Positions 1-8,723 of a stretch of DNA of 44,427 nucleotides are shown here, piece by piece. Made by a program: the position numbers and the translations under genes. The notes below the pieces were generated by a model. The model made no database searches. It was not told the DNA's origin and was given only the letters and a program-made list of their open reading frames with translations. Every line of letters begins with the position of its first letter. Positions within the stretch are counted from its first letter, which is position 1. The stretch comes from Candidatus Heimdallarchaeota archaeon (lineage in GTDB: Archaea; Asgardarchaeota; Heimdallarchaeia; Heimdallarchaeales; Heimdallarchaeaceae), in the NCBI GenBank assembly GCA_030668875.1, contig DAOVER010000024.1:1-44427 (forward strand), written 5' to 3'.

Positions 1-97
1 TGTCGGAGTAAATGCGCACTCCCTTCCTTCCTTCCCCAATCATGATCCTCATGATTCTTCCCCTCAACGCACGTGAGGGGACCCACTTAAACGACGG
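1..97. other. GC-richer window edge with two hairpins
   Basis: This stretch looks unlike the AT-rich rest of the window: it is C- and G-rich and begins with a CTTCC-type repeat tract at about 21-35. It holds two perfect inverted repeats. The first is AATCATGA (38-45) and TCATGATT (49-56) around a 3-base loop. The second is CCCCTCA (60-66) and TGAGGGG (74-80) around a 7-base loop. No convincing reading frame crosses it. It could be a mobile-element end, an RNA element, or an assembly artefact at a contig edge; nothing here decides between these. Confidence 0.4.
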
Positions 98-472
98 TTA
101 GACCGCCTTTGGCAAGTTTAACCAAGTTTCATAACGTGCGTAATCATTTGCGTCAACATAGCAGTTATGAATAGTAAAATATTTTGTTGTATCAGTGATA
201 TGAATACCAGTGCTATCCGTTGTCGTAATATTGTATCCTTCAATAAGATAAGGATCTCCAGCTGTTCCTAATCCAGGAAAAACCTCAAAATCACTATCAG
301 AAGAAATTTCAATAGAATCATGTGGAATTAGTGAGGAGTAGGAGGGGGGTTCAGTAGATACTGTTGTAGCATTTATACTCATACTAGAGAACGAAAGCAT
401 TATACTAATCATCAGCAAAAAACATAAAACGCTTCTAATTAACATTTTAGACTTTTTTGGTTGCAGGTTCAT
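98..472 (-). pseudogene. Secreted right-handed beta-helix protein, truncated (124 aa)
   Basis: The N-terminus has a signal peptide: basic MNLQPKKSK, then a hydrophobic run at about residues 11-35. After a Ser/Thr-rich stretch comes GTAGDPYLIEGYNI and a TTKYFTIHNCYV motif, typical of NosD/CASH-type parallel beta-helix surface proteins. Such proteins usually run for hundreds of residues with repeated coils, whereas this one stops after about one coil, next to the anomalous GC-richer edge. The start ATG at 472 has a GGTGA ribosome binding site about 5 bases upstream, so the 5' end looks intact. I read it as a gene cut by a rearrangement or a misjoined contig end; a genuine short secreted protein is possible but less likely. 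Confidence 0.6.
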
Positions 473-652
473 TTTTTCACCATTATTTTTTAAATAGATA
501 TAATAATTCGCTTTATGAATTATAATTCTATAGTTAGGGGTCAGAGGAATATCATAGAGAAACTTCAGAGTTTATTGTAGATATAATACTATCTAATAAT
601 CTCAAGAATTTTCAAATTAGAAGATTTAATAATAACCAAGCTATTTTAATTA

Positions 653-2227
653 ATGATGTCAAAGAGAACCATTCACAGAATTAATCATGTCATCGGATAT
701 ATATTCTATGTGTCGTTTATTGTCTACCTAATTCTATCTCTAATTTCTATAATTCAGAAAAGCGTAGAATTAGGTGTGGGTGGCATCATATTGAATATAT
801 TATCATTGATTTTAGAAATATTAGGACCGATTTATATGATTTATTTCCTTGTCCAACTTATTGATGGTTTTCTCAAAATAGGTGAATTGGCCTATGATAT
901 AAATGCAATAGATGGTCAAAAGAAGGTTAGTGTCATTATCCCCATACACAATGTTCCAATTCCAGTTTTAGAGGAAACTTTGGTGGGTTTAACTAAACAA
1001 ACTTACAAAAATTTTGATGTTTGGGTTGGCGATGATAGTCCTGATAAAATTCTAAGGAAAAAATATGAAAATCTGTGTAATAAGTACAATTTTACCTACT
1101 TTCATGCAGAAAATAAGAAACTTAAGGCTGGGATGTTAAATCTTGTTATTCCAAAAACAAAAGGAGATTATGTTATATTTTTTGATGTAGACCATGTTCC
1201 TACTGAAGACATTCTCGCGAAATTTGTTGCAATTTTAGATCAATATCCAGAATATGAATTTGTTCAAGCAAAATATGGTTTTCGCAATGCTACTAATGTA
1301 CTCCATGTATGGTCAGCAATGACTACAAGCCAGATTTTTTGTTCTCAAAATGCACGACGTACTTTTGGAGCAGTTCTTTTCCAAGGAGCATCTGCTTGTT
1401 TTCGCAGGAGTGGAGTTCAAAACATACCTGAGAATGTTGTTATAGAAGATTATTCCCACTCAATTTCTCTTATGACTCAAAAGAAACAAGGTTACTTCTT
1501 AGATGAATTTGCATCTCAAACATTACTACCAAGTACCCTAGATCATCAGATGTCACAATTGTATCGGTGGATAAAAGGGCAAACTAGTTCCTTTGTTGCT
1601 CATATCAAAGACATTCTTATGAGGAGATTGAGCTTTAAACAATCAGCAGATTTATTCTTTACATCCACCATTATATTCGGGGTCACAAGTTTCTATGGAC
1701 TTGGATTTGTTTATGGTTTTATGTATTTATTCAAAACACCCTACTTTAGAGCCGGAGGTTTAGATGAATACTCACAAATTATCATACCAATATTAATCAT
1801 GATAATTTACGGAGGTACGTTCGCTATTATGATAATTTATTTCATCAGATCAAAGTTTCTAAAATTGAAAGCTTGGCATGTTCCGTTCTATGTAATCTTT
1901 GGTGGATTAGCTTCACCTTTTCTAAAAGTAGCAGCGATAGATGGACTATTTACATCTCTATTCAGGGTAAAGAAAGTTGAATGGAATAAAAGACTAAAAT
2001 TAGGATTATGGGGAGCATTCTTTTCATCAATTGGAATTCTATTCCTTGGTCTTACAGTGATTTCAACACTGGATCTAGCAGGGATAATAAACTATTATGG
2101 GATGAATTTCTACTTTGCGATTTTTCTGGCAGTAGGTTTTGCTCTTACTTTTGTATTACCATTCATCTTAATGGCAAGGAACAAGTTTCAAACTGCAGAT
2201 TTCGAAGAAAAGCACATTTTCCACTAG
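653..2227 (+). CDS. Membrane glycosyltransferase family 2, cellulose-synthase-like
   Basis: This is a processive-type inverting GT2 enzyme of 524 aa, expected to use a nucleotide sugar at the inner membrane face to build a polysaccharide or glycolipid. Two hydrophobic segments lie near residues 12-75. The GT-A domain follows, with VSVIIPIHN near 92, a DDS aspartate pair, the metal-binding DVDH, the IEDYS acidic motif and the QLYRWIKGQ (QxxRW) motif. The C-terminal part has about five membrane segments. That arrangement matches the BcsA/hyaluronan-synthase class. No PilZ domain is visible and the product is unknown. The next gene on the strand encodes a membrane protein that may work with it. 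An ATG at 656 is an equally possible start. Confidence 0.85.
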   Translation: MMSKRTIHRINHVIGYIFYVSFIVYLILSLISIIQKSVELGVGGIILNILSLILEILGPIYMIYFLVQLIDGFLKIGELAYDINAIDGQKKVSVIIPIHNVPIPVLEETLVGLTKQTYKNFDVWVGDDSPDKILRKKYENLCNKYNFTYFHAENKKLKAGMLNLVIPKTKGDYVIFFDVDHVPTEDILAKFVAILDQYPEYEFVQAKYGFRNATNVLHVWSAMTTSQIFCSQNARRTFGAVLFQGASACFRRSGVQNIPENVVIEDYSHSISLMTQKKQGYFLDEFASQTLLPSTLDHQMSQLYRWIKGQTSSFVAHIKDILMRRLSFKQSADLFFTSTIIFGVTSFYGLGFVYGFMYLFKTPYFRAGGLDEYSQIIIPILIMIIYGGTFAIMIIYFIRSKFLKLKAWHVPFYVIFGGLASPFLKVAAIDGLFTSLFRVKKVEWNKRLKLGLWGAFFSSIGILFLGLTVISTLDLAGIINYYGMNFYFAIFLAVGFALTFVLPFILMARNKFQTADFEEKHIFH

Positions 2228-2295
2228 CTTTTCTCATTGCAATTCTCATAACATTTATTATATTTGAAAGATTAAGAAGAACAGAAGCGATTTCA

Positions 2296-3336
2296 ATGGA
2301 AAAAGACTTGGAATATATGATCCCACTAAAAGAACGAGATACTAAGAATTTCTTTTTTAAAGTAATTAAACCTTCAAAAAAAGTATGGTTCATTAGTGTA
2401 TTAATATTTCTCAGTTGTTATGTAGCATGGTTTTTATCGATCTGGTTTCTAAGTGGCGCAGAAAGCCCTTCACAAAAACTATTAATCACAATTTTAGTTG
2501 TTATTACTTCTATAGTATCTCCACTTTTAGGTTTATTTCTCTGGAAACTGGTTGGTGGATGGGTCTCTAAGAAACTGATATTTGAAACATTGAAAACAAA
2601 ACATGAGAAAAGAGGGGAAATACGAGAAACCTTAAGCAAACTAAAAAAAGACAGAGAATATCATAAATTTAGTTTCTTCCGCATTTCAATTGCACTTTTG
2701 TTTGGTTTTGATTTAACAACAGATTCAAAGTACTATTTGGAGGAAAAAACACATAGTATTGATATTGGAAGTTTCAAATCGTTTGTAGGTACAAGACTAT
2801 ATGATATAATGTCAGCATCTCTTGGAGTAGGATTTCTCATTGCAACTATAGTTAAATCTGCTATATCAGATCCTTTCGTTGGATTTACAACAGGGGCTCT
2901 TGTATTACTATTTGCCCCCATTCTTATATGTTGGTTAACACCAGTTGTTTGGGCTATAAAGGATGCACAAATTAAGTATATTAAACCAAACAATCGTGAT
3001 TATGAATTATCAGATAAGGTAAGAAAAAGTCTTGTAAGCATGTTCTTTGGCATATCTGCATGGTTAGCAGGATTCAGTTTCTTCGTAAATCTAGCAGAAG
3101 AAATGACTACATTTGATGATAAATTTGCAGCCAAAGTGGCTATCTTCTTCATAGCTTTTGCAGGAGTACTAATTGTCACGATATTAGCTTTTGGAACCTT
3201 GTATCTATTTGGTATGCTGTATCTCAATTTCTTCCATGAGAAAAGAGTTAATGATTTAAGAGGGGAACTAAGTGAGATCTTACCTTATGCGCAAACAAAT
3301 GCAATAGTTTCTGAAGAATCAGAACATCTAATATAA
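2296..3336 (+). CDS. Polytopic membrane protein of unknown function, uncertain start
   Basis: About 346 aa from the first in-frame ATG. It has roughly six hydrophobic segments and a charged, Lys/Glu-rich loop after the second one (KTKHEKRGEIRETLSKLKK), probably cytosolic. I recognise no family. The frame stays open upstream, and bases 2224-2280 encode a further good membrane segment (LAFLIAILITFIIFERLRR) with no ATG, GTG or TTG in front of it after the glycosyltransferase stop. The true start could therefore be an ATT codon, or the two genes may be joined by a frameshift. Position and strand suggest co-transcription with the glycosyltransferase, perhaps as an export or assembly partner; this is inference. 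Confidence 0.65.
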   Translation: MEKDLEYMIPLKERDTKNFFFKVIKPSKKVWFISVLIFLSCYVAWFLSIWFLSGAESPSQKLLITILVVITSIVSPLLGLFLWKLVGGWVSKKLIFETLKTKHEKRGEIRETLSKLKKDREYHKFSFFRISIALLFGFDLTTDSKYYLEEKTHSIDIGSFKSFVGTRLYDIMSASLGVGFLIATIVKSAISDPFVGFTTGALVLLFAPILICWLTPVVWAIKDAQIKYIKPNNRDYELSDKVRKSLVSMFFGISAWLAGFSFFVNLAEEMTTFDDKFAAKVAIFFIAFAGVLIVTILAFGTLYLFGMLYLNFFHEKRVNDLRGELSEILPYAQTNAIVSEESEHLI

Positions 3337-3369
3337 TCTAGTAAATCTATTACCATTGATATTATTTTT

Positions 3370-3744
3370 TTAATTATCAGGTATCACTAAGTCTACAGAT
3401 TCTATTGTTAGATTTTTCATGTTAATGTGAGTGTCCCTTGAACCACATTTTGGACATATAAAATTGTAAGCAAATTCAGGATCTCCTTTTTCATCTGGTT
3501 CTCCCTTGTAATCGCATTCTAGACAGCTTATCTCTGCCTTACTGATTTGTATTTCAAGTGTAGAATTTTTAAATTTATCTAGCTCATGAATTATTATCCC
3601 ATATGCTTCTATCAGAAGCTCTGGTATGATCATTTCGTATGGACTAGCAGACACGATAATCTTTTTCACTTGAATAGCTTTGTGCTCTTCTACAATTGCC
3701 TTCACTTGGTCAACAATTGCAGAAGCAACACTATATTCATGCAT
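3370..3744 (-). CDS. hypA: Hydrogenase nickel-insertion protein HypA
   Basis: HypA (124 aa) works with HypB to load nickel into the large subunit of [NiFe] hydrogenases. It shows the N-terminal Met-His-Glu of the nickel site (MHEYSVASAIVDQV) and a structural zinc site made of two Cys pairs, C74/C77 and C97/C100. The length fits the family. It lies 12 bases downstream of hypB, and a good AAAGGA ribosome binding site (3753-3758) sits 8 bases before the ATG, overlapping the hypB stop, so the pair is an operon. No hydrogenase structural genes or other hyp genes lie in the window, so the target enzyme must be elsewhere. Confidence 0.93.
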   Translation of the reverse strand: MHEYSVASAIVDQVKAIVEEHKAIQVKKIIVSASPYEMIIPELLIEAYGIIIHELDKFKNSTLEIQISKAEISCLECDYKGEPDEKGDPEFAYNFICPKCGSRDTHINMKNLTIESVDLVIPDN

Positions 3745-3756
3745 TTTTATCGTCCT

Positions 3757-4407
3757 TTAGGGTTCAATTCCAAGCGCTTTGATAAGTTCATCAATCCCTT
3801 GTCCAGTTTTTGCACTTGTTAGAATAACTTTCATTCCAGATTTTAATTTTGAAGCGTCTTCCGCTAAGACATCAGAGTTAAAACCCAATCCATCAAGATC
3901 ACATTTATTGATTATTGCAATTGCTGCATTTTTAAAGATAATAGGATGTTTCTTAACAACGTATTCGCCTTCTGTTATACTAACAACAGTGATGTTGAGC
4001 TGTGCCCCAATATCCCAAGCAGCTGGGCAGATTAGATTTCCTACATTTTCAGCAATGAAAATATCATAATCATCAATATTTATTTTATCTAATTCATTTT
4101 GGATTAGTTTTGCACTCAGATGGCAACCACCACCTGTGTTTATCTGTACTGTTGTTGCTCCCTGTTTAGCTATTCTATCAGAATCTATTGTAGTAGCTAC
4201 ATCTCCATTGATAACGAAGACACGATATTTCGAAGAGAGTTTTGCAGCCAGCTGCTCTAAAATAAGAGTTTTTCCTGCCCCGATTGAACCCATCATATTG
4301 AAAAACAGTTTATTCTTACTCTTCATTGATTCTCTAATTTTATCTGCAAGTTCATCATTTACTTGATAAGCATGCTTCTTTACAACAACTTTTTTCTCTG
4401 GGGACAT
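3757..4407 (-). CDS. hypB: Hydrogenase nickel-insertion GTPase HypB
   Basis: SIMIBI-class GTPase that drives nickel transfer to [NiFe] hydrogenase together with HypA. From the ATG at 4407 it has 216 aa. Walker A is GSIGAGKT (residues 40-47). It is followed by INGDV, the GGGCHL motif with metal-binding C95 and H96, ENVGNLICPA, and the guanine-specificity motif NKCD. There is no N-terminal CCxxGC motif or His-rich stretch, so this is the short archaeal form without a nickel store. A TTG at 4419 is in frame, but the ATG fits better. hypA follows 12 bases downstream. Confidence 0.93.
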   Translation of the reverse strand: MSPEKKVVVKKHAYQVNDELADKIRESMKSKNKLFFNMMGSIGAGKTLILEQLAAKLSSKYRVFVINGDVATTIDSDRIAKQGATTVQINTGGGCHLSAKLIQNELDKINIDDYDIFIAENVGNLICPAAWDIGAQLNITVVSITEGEYVVKKHPIIFKNAAIAIINKCDLDGLGFNSDVLAEDASKLKSGMKVILTSAKTGQGIDELIKALGIEP

Positions 4408-4537
4408 AATATCAAACAACGAACGCTTTAAAGTAATTATAAGTTATTCCATCCAACTATTTTTGGCACTAGCACAGCAACAAAATTTATTACCTTAAAA
4501 TTCATAATATCTTTAGTAACCGGTTAGAGGTATATGG

Positions 4538-6337
4538 ATGAAACTACCAATTTTCAGAAAATCAAAGAGAGCAGTATCGCCTGTTTTAGCAACAGTGATG
4601 TTGATTAGCCTTGTTGTAGCAGCTAGTGCGATGGTTTATTTTATAGTTGTACCTATGTTAAAAGGCAGTTCTAATGTAGATTTACTTACAGTTCAATGGT
4701 TTGATAGTGATGGAGACTCTGTTACTGATGTAGCATATGTTACACTACAGAATTCAGGAACAGCAACGGCTATTGTAAAAGGCCTCAATGTTACCATAAC
4801 TACAGATACTCAAAATGAAACTGAGATTCTCAATGCATTTGTTCAAGGTTATGAGTTGCCTTTGGCTATAGATACGACACAGAGAGTAGATTTAGTACTA
4901 GTTTTTGATCCAACCAGCCATGTAGAAATTGGAGAAAATGTATTTAGAATTAAGATAACTTATGATAACGATTTAGTAGCCTTTGCTCCCGATAATCTCA
5001 GAAACGTCAATGTTATTGAATCGCTAGATTTGACCGTTCTCAACCCTATAAATGGCAGCTGGGTGAGTGGGATTATTGACCCTCAAGCTATTGCCATAGG
5101 TGGATTTAAGACATCAGCGATTACTTATGATTTTCTTCTACCAGATGACTCTGTGGTTCTAAATGATCAAGCAATTACGACTAATATTGATTCTACACTA
5201 TATCTAGATGCTAATGACTACAAGATAGATTTTTACGTTAATGATAGTCTTGGTCAGTCATCGACAATCAGAAGGACCTTCGGAATAGACAATGATGATA
5301 TTGGGATAACTTTTGGAGTAAACAGTTCAATTATCAATCCTGGAGACTTCTTGAGCGCTTCATGGACATTAACTATCGTTGGAGCTGAATTAGTTAATCA
5401 AACATTAGTCCTTGGAGGAGATGTTTTTCCATACCAGCAAGTTTTCACTTCAACTGAACCCACTGTAACAGAATATATTCTAACTGGATCACAAACTTTA
5501 CAGATGGCAGAAGATGACCTAGTTTTTACTCTGTATGTCAAGGATGCAGCAGGAAATCTTAACAGCGCTGGAGATACCTTTTCATTAATCGACAATATTG
5601 CTCCAATAACATATTTCATTACTCCTGAAAACGATACTAGTGAATCAGGCACTATTCTCTTAGAGGTTTATGCTTCTGACCCATCAGGTATCGATACAAC
5701 TAGATTTGATGTGTATTTCTTCAGCTTAACTACATCTTTCAATTACCTCTACCAACAAAGTGTTCAAGGAGAAGCAACATTCATTGTTAATCAGAATAAA
5801 TGGGTATTATACTTCAGCAGTTATGTTTTACCTGATGATAATTACTCAATCGTTGCACAAGTTTATGATCTATCAAGCAATGGAAACGGTAATTCTGCTG
5901 TAGTTGATATCATTGAAATAGATAATGATGTAATAGATGTCTATGGGGCTGCTGCAGTAGATGGCAGAGGAGGATTTTTCTTCAAAAGAAGGGGAGTGCT
6001 TTCCTTCTATGTCAGAAGTCTTGTTCCATCTGAAACTCTTACAATTGAAACTATCAAACTCAGTTGGGGAGGAAACAATAGAGTTACACACGTATGGGAT
6101 GTTTATGATGATACAATCTCACAATATTGGGTTGAAGGTGCAGTTCATGCAGAAGATGCAGAAATGCCGGTAGCAGCGATTCAAGGCGGTGTGAACATTA
6201 CAGCAACATTAGATCATCATCTAACTATACAATTCGACTTCGGAGATAAACCTACAAATGTTGCCTTCATTGTTTCATTCTACATTTCTAGCTCTATCTT
6301 TACTGGCTGGGAATCTTTTGTTATAGATTCAGTTTAA
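4538..6337 (+). CDS. Type IV pilin-like surface protein with Ig-like domains
   Basis: The N-terminus is a class III (prepilin/archaellin-type) signal: a basic stretch ending KSKR, then AVSPVLATVMLISLVVAA and a hydrophobic helix to about residue 38. Cleavage is expected just after the basic residues by a PibD/FlaK-type peptidase. The remaining ~550 residues are Ser/Thr/Asn/Asp-rich beta-strand sequence reading as several Ig- or cadherin-like modules (for example around DNIAPITYFITPEN). At 599 aa it is far longer than an ordinary pilin, so a minor pilin, adhesin or pseudopilus tip protein is likely. An AGAGG ribosome binding site lies 7 bases before the ATG. It appears to be a single-gene unit, with a T-rich terminator-like run after it. 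Confidence 0.8.
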   Translation: MKLPIFRKSKRAVSPVLATVMLISLVVAASAMVYFIVVPMLKGSSNVDLLTVQWFDSDGDSVTDVAYVTLQNSGTATAIVKGLNVTITTDTQNETEILNAFVQGYELPLAIDTTQRVDLVLVFDPTSHVEIGENVFRIKITYDNDLVAFAPDNLRNVNVIESLDLTVLNPINGSWVSGIIDPQAIAIGGFKTSAITYDFLLPDDSVVLNDQAITTNIDSTLYLDANDYKIDFYVNDSLGQSSTIRRTFGIDNDDIGITFGVNSSIINPGDFLSASWTLTIVGAELVNQTLVLGGDVFPYQQVFTSTEPTVTEYILTGSQTLQMAEDDLVFTLYVKDAAGNLNSAGDTFSLIDNIAPITYFITPENDTSESGTILLEVYASDPSGIDTTRFDVYFFSLTTSFNYLYQQSVQGEATFIVNQNKWVLYFSSYVLPDDNYSIVAQVYDLSSNGNGNSAVVDIIEIDNDVIDVYGAAAVDGRGGFFFKRRGVLSFYVRSLVPSETLTIETIKLSWGGNNRVTHVWDVYDDTISQYWVEGAVHAEDAEMPVAAIQGGVNITATLDHHLTIQFDFGDKPTNVAFIVSFYISSSIFTGWESFVIDSV

Positions 6338-6344
6338 ACACCAT

Positions 6345-6363
6345 TCCTTTTCTTTCTTTTTTT
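6345..6363 (+). terminator. T-rich archaeal-type terminator
   Basis: A pyrimidine tract with a run of eight T follows the pilin-like gene stop directly. Archaeal RNA polymerase commonly terminates at oligo-T runs without a hairpin, and no stem is visible. The next gene starts about 80 bases later with its own ribosome binding site. Confidence 0.45.
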
Positions 6364-6444
6364 TCAGTTTTGTTAATCTTTTAAACATCAATTTTCAATT
6401 AGTACTGACGAAAACCTAATAACTTAATTTGGAGTTCTCATATT

Positions 6445-7347
6445 ATGAAGGTCACTTACGATCGATATCCGGAGTTACCAAAATTCCTGAAAACTTTCGT
6501 AGAATACGCTGTTACGACCTTACAAACTCGTTCTATACTTCTAACAGGTGATATTGTTTTAGATGATTTTTCAAAAAGATATAGCTCTATTGATATTGTA
6601 ATTATTTTAGAGAAAAATCTCTGGGATAAAGATTATGATACTATTGATGAACTGGTAAATCGATTGGTTATTGTTAACAAAGAATTTGCTCATATTTGTA
6701 GGGTATTTTTTATACCTTATGCTATGCTTTCCGATACTAGAGTAACTCATCATGATATTGAAGGCATTATTGTTAGTAATTTGCAGCAAGAAATCATAAA
6801 TAGATATCCCCTTGAGCAATCAGAAGATTTTCTTGTTCGTGAAAAAAGTCAAGTTCTTTATGGCGAGGATTTAAAACAACTTTTTCCAATCCCACCAGTT
6901 GAAGGGTTTTGGTATGAGTTTTTAGAAAAATTCTCTAACTTGGAAAAGGCTGCCAAAAACTTTCCATTTCAACCTACAACATCTCCAAACTATGAACTAG
7001 CGATGGATTGGATTTTGTGGTTTTCAAACCTCCTATATTCATTGAAAAACAATGACTTAATCGGTAAGATGAAAAGTGCTTATTGGTTTACAAATGAATA
7101 TCCTGGTAAAATGGGCGATTTTGTAGTAGAAGTAGCAAACTGTCGAAAAAGGAATATATCTCTTACAAGTATTATGGAACTTGTACATAAATCCAGAGAA
7201 TTGATGATGTTTGCATTAGAAAGAGCCTTTAGAATAAAGGGGATTCAAATGACATACTTGAAAGATTTGATGAAGGTAGAAAATGATATTGCGAATTTCA
7301 GTAGAGTTTTCATGGAAGTACGTAATATAATCGAAAATCTGCGATAG
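6445..7347 (+). CDS. AadA-like nucleotidyltransferase-fold protein, probably inactive
   Basis: A 300-aa protein with the layout of Pol-beta-type (aminoglycoside adenylyltransferase-like) nucleotidyltransferases: a small alpha/beta domain, then a helical domain from about residue 150. The VLYGEDL motif near residue 137 is typical of the family. In active enzymes the core reads G-S ... S-D-I-D; here it reads TGD ... YSSIDIVII, so the first aspartate of the metal-binding DxD is Ser and the GS motif is GD. A loss of transferase chemistry is therefore likely, leaving a binding or regulatory role. The start has GGAG 10 bases upstream. The stop is 8 bases before the next gene, whose N-terminal domain looks related, so the two probably form a functional pair. 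Confidence 0.65.
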   Translation: MKVTYDRYPELPKFLKTFVEYAVTTLQTRSILLTGDIVLDDFSKRYSSIDIVIILEKNLWDKDYDTIDELVNRLVIVNKEFAHICRVFFIPYAMLSDTRVTHHDIEGIIVSNLQQEIINRYPLEQSEDFLVREKSQVLYGEDLKQLFPIPPVEGFWYEFLEKFSNLEKAAKNFPFQPTTSPNYELAMDWILWFSNLLYSLKNNDLIGKMKSAYWFTNEYPGKMGDFVVEVANCRKRNISLTSIMELVHKSRELMMFALERAFRIKGIQMTYLKDLMKVENDIANFSRVFMEVRNIIENLR

Positions 7348-7355
7348 GAATTATT

Positions 7356-8723
7356 ATGAATTTCAGAGAGGAAGTACTTCAATCTTTTATAGAGAAACTT
7401 CAATTAGTTGCACCTGATACAATCGCAGTATATAGTTTTACAAGAAAAATTTCTCAGTTTGATAAGTGGCTTAAGGATAAGAAAGGATTAGTTATAATAT
7501 TAGAAGGGAGAGACTTTTCTATTCAAACTTTCATATTGATTGATCTGATTTATGATTCAATTCAGGATGAGTTTGGATGGGATGGTGGTTTGGAATTAGC
7601 AACTTCCTTCTCTAGGAATTATGTTAGAACAAGAACAAATCTATGGCATATGAATGTCCAAAACCCACAATGTTTACTACCTGAGGACCAACTAAACCTA
7701 ATAGAAACAGGTGTTTTAGTTTATGGTAAGGATGTTTTAAAGGAAATATCTTTCCCACATAACAGAGAAGAAATTCTGAAGATCGATATTGGTTTGACTA
7801 GAAAAGAAGCAAAGGAAATTGCAAACAGGCATAAACAATATGAACCTCTAGTCAATCCAGAATGTTGTTGGCAGAGGCATAGTTTTACTATTAATCATTC
7901 AATTGTTGACATTCTAAGAGGAGAGTTTGAGAGAGTGTCCAATGGTATTCAACCAGAGAAAAATGCACATATTTATGGCAGATATGGTGGTTCAGGAAAA
8001 ACACAGATAATATATTCTTTAATGAAATTATGTAAAGAACTTAAGCTACCATTCATCTATAGAACAGAATTTTGGAAGGATGAGAATGGGTTCTATAAAG
8101 AGGTTGAGAAGAATCCAGAAAATGAACCTAATGAAGTAGCAAACTGGTTAATCCAGAACATATCTACTACCAGAGTTGTAATTTTTCTGGATGAAATAGA
8201 TGTTGAACTAAGTTTATTTGAGAAGAAAATGGATAAGAAGTTTGAGAAAACCAAATGCCCATATCTAATTATCTCAGCGGGGAAAGACATACCTAGTTTT
8301 ACAAAAAGTAAATTTGATTTATTTGATATAAGCAAAGAATATCCATTTTCTGGTAAACAGTACTATGAATTAATCGAAAATTTATTAGACAAATCTAATA
8401 TCGATGAAAATCTTTTTCCCAAAAACCTCATAAAAATCTTAATAGAAAAAACAAAACTTTGGAATTCACCTATATCTCGAAGAACGCCTACTTCCATTAT
8501 TTTAGCAGCCAGTTTATCCTTCATTGAAGCCTTAAAGATAGCTGAATTAAGGAAACAACCTATCAATGTTACAAAAGAGCTTGTTGAGAAATGGTCATTG
8601 CTGAGTACATCACCTTGGTATCAAAAATACGGAGATATTCATGATGTTCATGCTGAATATTTAGTTTTTGATGGTAAAGATTATACTGAAATCGATCAGC
8701 ATTACAAACATCCTCTTCCTTAA
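7356..8723 (+). CDS. P-loop ATPase with N-terminal NTase-like domain
   Basis: 455 aa in two parts. Residues 1-130 resemble the degenerate nucleotidyltransferase domain of the gene just upstream: a beta strand GLVIILEGRD, helices, then GVLVYGKDVLKEI, matching its SQVLYGEDLKQLF. No catalytic aspartates remain. Residues 180-420 form an AAA+/STAND-like ATPase with Walker A GRYGGSGKT (208-216), Walker B VVIFLDEID (274-282) and a sensor-1-like strand YLIISAGKD. The helical C-terminus resembles an AAA+ lid or winged-helix region. An AGGAA ribosome binding site precedes the ATG. It ends convergently with the next gene, the two stops overlapping by 4 bases. Its partner and substrate are unknown; a signalling or defence switch is only a guess. 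Confidence 0.65.
   Translation: MNFREEVLQSFIEKLQLVAPDTIAVYSFTRKISQFDKWLKDKKGLVIILEGRDFSIQTFILIDLIYDSIQDEFGWDGGLELATSFSRNYVRTRTNLWHMNVQNPQCLLPEDQLNLIETGVLVYGKDVLKEISFPHNREEILKIDIGLTRKEAKEIANRHKQYEPLVNPECCWQRHSFTINHSIVDILRGEFERVSNGIQPEKNAHIYGRYGGSGKTQIIYSLMKLCKELKLPFIYRTEFWKDENGFYKEVEKNPENEPNEVANWLIQNISTTRVVIFLDEIDVELSLFEKKMDKKFEKTKCPYLIISAGKDIPSFTKSKFDLFDISKEYPFSGKQYYELIENLLDKSNIDENLFPKNLIKILIEKTKLWNSPISRRTPTSIILAASLSFIEALKIAELRKQPINVTKELVEKWSLLSTSPWYQKYGDIHDVHAEYLVFDGKDYTEIDQHYKHPLP

Noticed and set aside
473..652. Spacer between the beta-helix fragment and the glycosyltransferase, checked for tRNA or small RNA
   Set aside because: Very AT-rich, no cloverleaf, no CCA end and no stable fold; best read as a divergent promoter region.
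3745..3756. Possible urease or acetyl-CoA synthase nickel chaperone role for the HypAB pair
   Set aside because: MHE start, zinc Cys pairs and the GGGCH motif fit HypA/HypB; no urease or CODH genes are present.
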